A stretch of 21,537 bases of DNA from a virus, in IMG/VR virus record IMGVR_UViG_3300046000_009425, positions 1 to 21,537 of that record; one strand, 5' to 3'. Both the position numbers and the translations under genes were made by a program. Below are positions 15,978 to 21,537 of this stretch, one piece after another. The notes beneath the pieces were generated by a model. It was not told the DNA's origin and did not search any database. It was given only the letters and a program-made list of their open reading frames with translations. Position 1 is the first letter of the stretch. The number at the start of each line of letters is the position of its first letter.

Positions 15978-17582
15978 TTAACCAAGAAGCCAATCTATGT
16001 CCTCCATCCCTCCCATACCATTATCCATTTTATATGGATTTTGAGCTTGAGGACTATGTGAATATATACCAGGAGATTGTTGAGTTGTGACATGAAAACT
16101 ACCTAATGTAGCACGTGTTAAATCCATACCCTGTTGTCTAAATCTTAACGCAGTATCACGTAAGAATAAACCAATACTGAATGCCATTACTAAGTCATCA
16201 TTATAACCGTTTTGTGACTGGGCTTTGCCATGTTTCCAAACGAAAGTTCTTAGCTCATCTAGCAATCTTTTAGATTGTATTGTGACAGATTTTTCTTGTA
16301 TGTAGGAAATTAATTTTGAAACACATAATGGACGTGTTTTTTGTGAAGTTGTAAAGCCAGGTATCATACCTTGCCCGTTCTCCATTCTAGCTAATTGATT
16401 TTCATTAGCTCCCATTGTAGTATCGGCTTTAGAAGAGTAATATAAATTTCTATATCCCCTTTCTATTAAATGTTCTAAAACACTCCATCCTATATTAGCG
16501 TTTTCTACTACTAATAAAGCATCATTATATTCAGTTGCTATTGAAAATAAAATATGGGCATAATCTCTTGTTTGAACTTGTGCTCTATATTCAGCTACTT
16601 GTTTAGCAGCCTCAATATCAAACACATGAAATGCCGAGTAATCACTACCATCTCCTCTAGCAACATCTGCTACAACCATATAAGTTTTTGTAAAATCAGG
16701 TATTTCCCATATCCATAAAGCTCCCTCTATCCCTCTTCTTTCTATAGGGTCAGATGTAAATGAAGCTTCTAAGAAATTAAGCATATCAGGTTCAATAACT
16801 GTGTCTCCAGATGTGCTAAAATCGCAATCACATTCTTGTGCGGCATGACGTAATCCTAGAATTTCATTTTGATCATCTCTCCATTGTTGGTTTCGTTCAG
16901 GATGAACAGTCCAAGGTAAAGATAAAGGAACAAATTTGTTTTCTTTATTTTGTGCTTTAGTAAAAGATTTATGAAACCAATTACCTGTACCATAAGGTGT
17001 AGACAAAGCAAGACATTGTCCTCCAGTAGCTAAAGTTTGTTGAGCAGAGGCAAAAATTTCATCAATACCTTCAATAAAAGCCGCCTCATCAATAATAAGA
17101 AAAGAAACAGCTTCTGATCTACCAGCATCTGCTGTCGCTCCTACTGCTTTAATCTGTGAACCATTATTTAACTTTAATGAAAGTTTATTATTTTCTGATG
17201 GTTTATCTCCAGATTTTAACCATTTAGGTAAAGCATCATAAGCAAAACGTACTTTAGTAACCATATTCTTAGCAGTTTCTTGCTTAGTAGCGATACAAAG
17301 TATATTTTTGTCTTTTTGGAATAACATTAACCACAAAGAATAAGCTGATGCTAATGTTGATATCCCTAATTGTCTTGATTTGTTAATAATTGTATACTCA
17401 TTTTTTTGAATCTGCTGTAATACTTTTTCTTGGAATGGGTATAAATTAAATTGGATCCTACCCCTTTGTGGGTGTTGAATCCAATAGTATTTTTTCATAA
17501 AATAGACTGGATCCTGCGAGCAGCGGATCCATTCTAATTTTATAATTTCCTTTAAAGGGAGTTGTTGTTGTATTTCAGACAT
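15978..17582 (-). CDS. 17: Terminase large subunit (gp17-like)
   Basis: This 534-residue packaging motor cuts concatemeric DNA and pumps it into the prohead. The N-terminal ATPase has a deviant Walker A NKSRQLGIST (67-76; the usual late Lys is Ile, with Lys68 at the start), Walker B FLIIDEAAF (161-169) with catalytic Glu166, and coupling motif LSTPYGTGN (193-201). The C-terminal RNase-H-like nuclease has acidic residues Asp306 (VADVARGDGSDYSAF), Glu360 (VVENANIGW) and Asp462/463 (NDDLVMAF). Deviant Walker A sites with an early Lys are common in TerL. T4 gp17 is 610 residues, so this is a compact version. The start has no Shine-Dalgarno. The gene before it is the candidate small subunit. Confidence 0.96.
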   Translation of the reverse strand: MSEIQQQLPLKEIIKLEWIRCSQDPVYFMKKYYWIQHPQRGRIQFNLYPFQEKVLQQIQKNEYTIINKSRQLGISTLASAYSLWLMLFQKDKNILCIATKQETAKNMVTKVRFAYDALPKWLKSGDKPSENNKLSLKLNNGSQIKAVGATADAGRSEAVSFLIIDEAAFIEGIDEIFASAQQTLATGGQCLALSTPYGTGNWFHKSFTKAQNKENKFVPLSLPWTVHPERNQQWRDDQNEILGLRHAAQECDCDFSTSGDTVIEPDMLNFLEASFTSDPIERRGIEGALWIWEIPDFTKTYMVVADVARGDGSDYSAFHVFDIEAAKQVAEYRAQVQTRDYAHILFSIATEYNDALLVVENANIGWSVLEHLIERGYRNLYYSSKADTTMGANENQLARMENGQGMIPGFTTSQKTRPLCVSKLISYIQEKSVTIQSKRLLDELRTFVWKHGKAQSQNGYNDDLVMAFSIGLFLRDTALRFRQQGMDLTRATLGSFHVTTQQSPGIYSHSPQAQNPYKMDNGMGGMEDIDWLLG

Positions 17583-17599
17583 AACTAATTTAGAAAGCT

Positions 17600-18313
17600 T
17601 TATACTCCTAATTTTTTACTTAATTTATTAATTTGAGCAGTTAAGTCTTTTAATTTAGATATAGCTGTTTTATCACCACCTTTAAAAGCTTTGTTTACTT
17701 CTAATCTTTCATCTTTAAGAGCTCTTAAAGCTTTAATCATTTCATCTTTACTTCTTGAGTCTTTTTCAACTTTAGTATCGATTTTATCATCAGCTGATGG
17801 TTCAGATTTAGCTTTAGATGGAGTAATTTTAATTTTTTGTTCTCCTGGAGTTTTAGCAGCTTTTGGCTCTTTAGGTTCAGCAGCAGGTTTATTAGGATCT
17901 GCAGGACGTCCTGTTCTTACAGCTGTTGGAGAAGATGAAGCAGCAATATATTGAGCTAAATCTTTTTCTAATACTTCTCTTGATTTTGGATTGTTCCAAG
18001 TAGCGATATCTTTACCTTGAGGATTTTCAGGGCTAATAGTAGCTTTTTTAAATTCTTTATAATCAGCTTCACCTTCTTTTTCTAAAGCATCTAATGTGTT
18101 ATACATAGCTGATCCAGGTCTAAATTTTGCTTTTTTAGCTGCAATTGCTTCTTTAGCTTCTGGAGAATCATCTGTTACTTTATAGAATGAAGCCATTTCA
18201 TCTAACATTTCATTTTCTTCTAAATCGTCTTCTTGTAAATAAGAAGCATCAAAATTTTCAGTTAAAAGAAAATTCTTTGCTTTTTTTAAATCAAAATCAC
18301 TATTAATGTTCAT
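17600..18313 (-). CDS. Unknown protein in small-terminase position
   Basis: This 237-residue, highly charged protein has an acidic N-terminus (FLLTENFDASYLQEDDLEE), an Ala/Pro/Lys-rich middle containing TGRPADPNKPAAEPKEPK (about 137-155), and a C-terminal coiled-coil-like helix (about 185-237) ending in INKLSKKLGV. It lies immediately before TerL, where T4 has gp16, the small terminase that oligomerises through a coiled coil. The size (gp16 is 164 residues) and lack of a helix-turn-helix that I can see make that identity only a possibility. The low-complexity centre would also suit a virion-internal protein. The A-rich leader contains a TATAAATA box 29 bases before the ATG. Confidence 0.75.
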   Translation of the reverse strand: MNINSDFDLKKAKNFLLTENFDASYLQEDDLEENEMLDEMASFYKVTDDSPEAKEAIAAKKAKFRPGSAMYNTLDALEKEGEADYKEFKKATISPENPQGKDIATWNNPKSREVLEKDLAQYIAASSSPTAVRTGRPADPNKPAAEPKEPKAAKTPGEQKIKITPSKAKSEPSADDKIDTKVEKDSRSKDEMIKALRALKDERLEVNKAFKGGDKTAISKLKDLTAQINKLSKKLGV

Positions 18314-18342
18314 TTTTTTATTTTTTAAGTTATTGGTTTTGA

Positions 18343-18350
18343 TATAAATA
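18343..18350. promoter_or_regulatory. Intergenic TATAAATA box
   Basis: An exact TATAAATA on the plus strand, followed by TT, touches the stop codon of the P-loop gene. In the gene sense TATTTATA lies 29 bases before the next ATG. Confidence 0.45.
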
Positions 18351-18881
18351 TTATAAAGAAATTACTTCTAATATTTGTTTAATTCTTTCCTCAGTTGTAC
18401 CTGATAATGTATGAGAATTTTTAATTCTATGGTTATAATTTTTACAAATATCTTTAATTATAAAATCAATTAAGTCCCTATACTCAGCATTAGTTTCCCT
18501 TACATCATTATCTTCTATTTCTACTCCTTCAGGAGAAACATAAAAAATATAATCATATTCATTGATAAAATTACGAGCATACTCTTCATATGAAATTTTA
18601 TCTGCCTCTTTTATAGACTTAGCAGCACTTGTAAAAGCCATTACATCAATAACTGTTCTATCAGTAATTAAGTTTTCATGCATTAATTCAGCACAACGTT
18701 CTGATAGAAATACAGTTTGACCCTTCATTGTAGAATCAGTATTTAAAGGAATACCTAAATCTCTTAAATATTTACTACGTTCAGTAGAAAATTTATAATC
18801 TTTAAATTGTGGTAATTCTTTTAAAGCATTAACTAATGTTGTTTTCCCGACACTTACTGTGCCACATAAACCTATTTTCAT
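18351..18881 (-). CDS. Small P-loop NTPase / NadR-like kinase
   Basis: This 176-residue single-domain protein has Walker A GTVSVGKTT (7-15), a lid/substrate-type STERSKYLRDLG (32-43), and a DR motif ITDRTVIDVMAF (72-83) in the Walker B position, followed by YDYIFYVSPEG (about 108-118) and a late VRETNAEYRDLI. The order P-loop, 'R.ylr..g', 'DR...D..aF', 'D.ifyl.pe' is characteristic of the AAA_28/NadR-type nucleoside or nucleotide kinases and relatives. It probably phosphorylates a small nucleoside-like substrate in the cytoplasm; the substrate cannot be read from sequence. It starts one base after the 83-residue gene. Confidence 0.75.
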   Translation of the reverse strand: MKIGLCGTVSVGKTTLVNALKELPQFKDYKFSTERSKYLRDLGIPLNTDSTMKGQTVFLSERCAELMHENLITDRTVIDVMAFTSAAKSIKEADKISYEEYARNFINEYDYIFYVSPEGVEIEDNDVRETNAEYRDLIDFIIKDICKNYNHRIKNSHTLSGTTEERIKQILEVISL

Positions 18882-18882
18882 A

Positions 18883-19134
18883 TTAAAATCTTGATGTTAC
18901 TTGTGGATTTTTTTCTGGTGGTACTCCATGTCTGTCTCTACGGGCTTCTAACCATTCATCTTTAGTGTATTGAAAACCATATAAATAGTATTCGTCTTTT
19001 TTCTTTAATTCCTTAGCATACTTAAGAGCAGGTTCATCCCATGAGTGGAGCTTCCCATCAAAGTATATAATAGTCCTACCATCAGTTGATGTAAGGGTTC
19101 TTGATTTATAATCAATATTCGTAACGTTTTCCAT
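18883..19134 (-). CDS. Small protein with degenerate MORN-like W/Y-G motif
   Basis: This 83-residue protein begins MENVTNIDYKSRTLTSTDGRT and carries KLHSWDEPALKY and EYYLYGFQYTKDEWLEARRDR (split, about 46-66). The pattern 'lH..d.PA..y......YyLyG..yt..eW' resembles short phage and bacterial repeats of the form 'H..dGPA.e..dG...W..nG..h', of unknown role. No enzyme motif is visible. It is packed between two genes of the accessory block with gaps of 1 and 8 bases. It is probably a real gene because of this packing and typical composition. Confidence 0.6.
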   Translation of the reverse strand: MENVTNIDYKSRTLTSTDGRTIIYFDGKLHSWDEPALKYAKELKKKDEYYLYGFQYTKDEWLEARRDRHGVPPEKNPQVTSRF

Positions 19135-19142
19135 TGGAAATT

Positions 19143-19388
19143 TTATTTGGTTTGTTCTATAAAAGATATAAAATCTTTAATAATTTCCTGTTTAGCAGGT
19201 GTTGCTTTCTTATAAGCTTCGCTTAATATAATATTAATATCTATGGTATCCAAAGATTCTACAAGAAGCTGTTTAAGAGGAGTTAAAGCACTTTCAGCTA
19301 AAATATACTCTGCGCCTTCTCCATAATCTTCAATATCATTTAAATATAATTCTATATATTTTTGTAACCTATTTTGAGAAGTATTCAT
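19143..19388 (-). CDS. Small helical protein of unknown function
   Basis: This 81-residue acidic protein appears all-helical (for example LQKYIELYLNDIED and AKQEIIKDFISFIEQ). I recognise no family. Its start lies inside the DUF6884-like gene (20-base overlap in another frame), typical of compact phage operons. The overlap and the small size leave the exact start uncertain, but the absence of a competing frame favours a real gene. Confidence 0.55.
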   Translation of the reverse strand: MNTSQNRLQKYIELYLNDIEDYGEGAEYILAESALTPLKQLLVESLDTIDINIILSEAYKKATPAKQEIIKDFISFIEQTK

Positions 19389-19851
19389 ATATCATTTTTT
19401 TAACATGTTTAACAATTTCTTTAATATTTTTAATTTGAGTATTTAACCACTGCATACGTTCACCCATACGTTTTCCCGCCATAGGAGTTTCAATATGATC
19501 TTCTGGGATGTATTTAAGTAAGGGTTTCATATATTCGGTTCCTGTTAGACATATAAAATGGTCAGTTTCAGGATTAATGTCATGAGATTTCATTTGTTTT
19601 GCTACTTCTGCACCCCAAGCTTCTTTTTCATCTTTAGGCATTTCTTTAAGAGTTTTATCATAAGGTTCTAGGACTTTAGTTAAAGGAACTAGATAATGTT
19701 TAGCAGATAAAATAAACATTTTGTCAGGTTTAAGCGACTTACCGTACTCTAAAGTTTTTTTGAATGTAGGCGACGCAGAATATAAATCCTGCGCTTGAGA
19801 CGGCTTATCTAATTTAGATTTGGTGCAGCTTAATAATACTATAGTAGACAT
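19369..19851 (-). CDS. DUF6884-like protein
   Basis: This 160-residue protein has an N-terminal LLSCTKSK (6-13), LYSASPTFKKTLEY (about 23-36), FILSAKHYLVPLTKVLEPYDKTL (split, about 46-68) and ICLTGTEYMKPLL (about 99-111). The sequence 'SCtk.K....A.dlY.s..F......ILSAKhgLv....i.PYd.tL' is that of DUF6884, a Rossmann-like family scattered in phages and bacteria with no proven activity; remote similarity to nucleoside/base-processing enzymes has been suggested to me by the motif style only. The usual Gly in AKhGL is Tyr here. Its gene carries a TATAAATA box in its leader. Confidence 0.7.
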   Translation of the reverse strand: MSTIVLLSCTKSKLDKPSQAQDLYSASPTFKKTLEYGKSLKPDKMFILSAKHYLVPLTKVLEPYDKTLKEMPKDEKEAWGAEVAKQMKSHDINPETDHFICLTGTEYMKPLLKYIPEDHIETPMAGKRMGERMQWLNTQIKNIKEIVKHVKKMIYEYFSK

Positions 19852-19866
19852 TTATAATGATTTTAA

Positions 19867-19874
19867 TATAAATA
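19867..19874. promoter_or_regulatory. Intergenic TATAAATA box
   Basis: An exact TATAAATA on the plus strand lies in the 32-base gap between the nucleotidyltransferase-like and DUF6884-like genes, 15 bases before the start codon of the latter. Confidence 0.45.
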
Positions 19875-19883
19875 TGTAAAATA

Positions 19884-20567
19884 TTAAGAAAATTCATTAT
19901 ACCATGTATTATCAACCCATTGAGATTTAATCTTTTTAATAATAGTAAAATACTTTTTCCAATCTATAGCACCAATATCTACAAAATGTTTATATTGTTT
20001 GCCTACTCTATTATCATAGGCATATCTCGATTTATGAGATAATGTAATTGATGGATGATTTACTTTAAGTTTTACCCCATTATAATCAACATAAATTATA
20101 TCTTTAGGTTTAATATACTGGCTATTAAAAAAATCTATAGTATATTCTATATTACCATTATCACCTGATGGTGTAACCCATTCTGTAGAAAATTTGTATA
20201 ATTGGATTAATTCTTTTTGAGCAAAATGTTTATCAGTTTTATTATTACCTTTTATTTTATGCCCATTCATTTCTGTAGTATCATAATCTCCTTTACCTAT
20301 CACATAATTTAAGTTAAAGAAATCTTTAAAAACTAATAATTCATCTTCAGTTAATGGTTCAGTTAAACTAAAATCAATATCAGGTTTACGATTTTTAAAA
20401 TCATATTCTACAATACCCATTATATATAAACCTAAACTACCACCTAAAATTAATTTATCACTTAAATTAGTTAATGGAAGAATAATATCGTCATACTTTT
20501 GAGGTAAATTATTAACTGTATTTGGTTTATAACCATTATGTATTCTACTTAATATATTTTTAAACAT
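19884..20567 (-). CDS. Predicted nucleotidyltransferase-superfamily protein
   Basis: This 227-residue protein has the two-part active-site pattern of the DNA-polymerase-beta/MNT nucleotidyltransferase fold: LILGGSLGLYIMGI (39-52) followed by KPDIDFSL (61-68), giving GGS and DxD for metal binding. A third acid is expected near IEYTIDFF (about 140-147). The C-terminal VNHPSITLSHKSRYAYDNRVGKQYKHFVDI (split, about 169-198) resembles the 'hp..il..K..a...R.k.KD..Di' helix of the AbiEii-like/DUF1814 branch. It may transfer an NMP to RNA, protein or a small molecule; the target is unknown. The start is 2 bases after the VWA gene stop. No antitoxin-like partner such as AbiEi is visible within the window. 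Confidence 0.65.
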   Translation of the reverse strand: MFKNILSRIHNGYKPNTVNNLPQKYDDIILPLTNLSDKLILGGSLGLYIMGIVEYDFKNRKPDIDFSLTEPLTEDELLVFKDFFNLNYVIGKGDYDTTEMNGHKIKGNNKTDKHFAQKELIQLYKFSTEWVTPSGDNGNIEYTIDFFNSQYIKPKDIIYVDYNGVKLKVNHPSITLSHKSRYAYDNRVGKQYKHFVDIGAIDWKKYFTIIKKIKSQWVDNTWYNEFS

Positions 20568-20569
20568 AA

Positions 20570-21537
20570 TTATTGGATTTTAATTTTAGTACCTGGTAAT
20601 TCATCGTTTATTTTTGATTTTGAACTGTGCACCCATAATATAGGTTTTAATGGTTTAGTAGCAGGTGAACAGCATTCTCCGTCTGTTAAATAAATTAAAT
20701 TATCAAATTCATTTTTATGTTCAACTAAATACTTCATTACAGGTTCAAAATCAGTACCACCTCTACCTTGAACAGATAAGTCTTCTAAATTACCTTTGTA
20801 TTCATAAACTCTTTGAATATTAGCATCACATTCTACTACTGTTACTTTAGTACCTGTTTTATAGATATGATATATTTCATTAAAAAATTCTGCTAATTCA
20901 CTATTAGAGACTGAACCTGATGTATCAATTGCAACTAATGTTGATTTTTTAAGTTTAATTTTTAAAGCAGGATTACCATAAAAACGTTTATTAGGTTTAC
21001 GTCTTGTTTTTTTAGTGAATACTTTATTTGATGTGTTACTAAATCTACGTAAATAGGCTTTCCAATCTAATACAGGTTCTTGTACTTCAAATAAAGAACT
21101 AATATAATCCTTCATTTCTGATGGTATTAAACCCCTATCTTTAGCACGTTTTTCTAATTGGCTTGCTATTTCTTTTAATTGATGGTCAACTTGTTTACCT
21201 ATTAATTTACGTTCAGCCTCACTCATCCCTTCCATTGCTTCCCATAACTCATGAATATCAATTTCCATACCATTCATGAAATCAGCAAAGTCTCCGTTCG
21301 GATTATTATCTAACTCGTCTTGAAGTTTATCATAATAATATTTAGTACCTTGTTTAGGGAGTAAATTTAAAGGTTTATAAATACCTTCCTCAAATTCTAA
21401 TCCATCCCATTTTTCACCTTTATATTCAGCTTGAATGTATTGGTTAATTTCTAAATCAGCAGCAACATTATATAATTTCTTATTAGGAAATCTATCAAAA
21501 TGTTGTAAATGAAAAAATGCAATATGAAGTAATTTCC
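20570..21537 (-). CDS. VWA/DUF2201 metallopeptidase-like protein, 5' end outside window
   Basis: The frame is open to the right edge, so the ATG at 21277 is probably internal; 321 residues are visible. The first part, LLHIAFFHLQHFDR followed by KLYNVAADLEINQYI, matches the DUF2201 N-terminal metallopeptidase-like domain ('H....H...R....wN.AaD..iN'). The C-terminal half is a von Willebrand A domain with an intact MIDAS: DTSGS (about bases 20919-20933), the Thr of GRGGTDFEP, and the Asp of YLTDGEC. Proteins of this type occur in phages and bacteria, usually beside a MoxR-like AAA ATPase, which would lie just right of this window. The HE of the HExxH motif looks replaced (see findings). The cellular function is not established. 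Confidence 0.85.
   Translation of the reverse strand, partial: KLLHIAFFHLQHFDRFPNKKLYNVAADLEINQYIQAEYKGEKWDGLEFEEGIYKPLNLLPKQGTKYYYDKLQDELDNNPNGDFADFMNGMEIDIHELWEAMEGMSEAERKLIGKQVDHQLKEIASQLEKRAKDRGLIPSEMKDYISSLFEVQEPVLDWKAYLRRFSNTSNKVFTKKTRRKPNKRFYGNPALKIKLKKSTLVAIDTSGSVSNSELAEFFNEIYHIYKTGTKVTVVECDANIQRVYEYKGNLEDLSVQGRGGTDFEPVMKYLVEHKNEFDNLIYLTDGECCSPATKPLKPILWVHSSKSKINDELPGTKIKIQ

Noticed and set aside
17355-17380. Possible loss of TerL ATPase activity because the usual late Walker A lysine is Ile (SRQLGIST)
   Set aside because: A lysine at the start of the motif (Lys68) is a common variant in TerL proteins, and the other ATPase and nuclease residues are present.

Overview
The window is one continuous block of leftward (minus-strand) genes from a T4-like tailed phage with a contractile tail (Tevenvirinae-like, of the divergent 'far-T4' type). 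The recognisable hallmarks are the large terminase (gp17), portal (gp20), prohead protease (gp21), scaffold (gp22), major capsid protein (gp23) and PhoH. Weaker matches are the gp13/gp14/gp15-like neck and tail-completion genes, followed by adhesion fibres. The DNA is strongly AT-rich. Almost no start codon has a Shine-Dalgarno sequence; leaders are A/T-rich instead, as in Bacteroidota (especially Flavobacteriia). The fibre style (GSLFGTASFA runs, SHAEG repeats) also fits. I infer a Bacteroidota-infecting phage, but no gene here proves the host.

In transcription order (right to left): 21537-18351 is an accessory block with a VWA/metallopeptidase-like protein cut by the window edge, a predicted nucleotidyltransferase, a DUF6884-like protein, two small unknowns and a small P-loop NTPase. 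18313-14016 is packaging: an unknown protein in the small-terminase position, TerL and the portal. 13974-11111 holds four uncharacterised genes placed between portal and protease, including a 48-residue basic protein at 12430-12576. 11111-7664 is capsid maturation and shell: protease, scaffold and major capsid protein. 7581-4279 is PhoH and three neck/tail-completion genes. 4277-1 is adhesion: a small Ig/BppU-like protein, a 721-residue fibre with collagen-like and YadA-like repeats, and a multi-module lectin-like fibre that runs off the left edge.

Most genes are tightly packed, with several stop/start overlaps of the TAATG type (3891, 5151, 11111, 12576), so translation is probably coupled. 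Two clear intrinsic terminators (10435-10464 and 7610-7639) bracket scaffold plus major capsid protein as a separate transcription unit. A short box, TATAAATA on the plus strand (TATTTATA in the gene sense), occurs exactly or with one mismatch in eight of the gaps between genes. It is the reverse complement of the T4 late-promoter box and is the most puzzling signal in the window. Sheath and tube genes (18/19), which lie between TerL and portal in T4, are absent from that position. No tRNA, CRISPR array, insertion sequence or plus-strand gene is supported, and no gene-free stretch exceeds about 180 bases.
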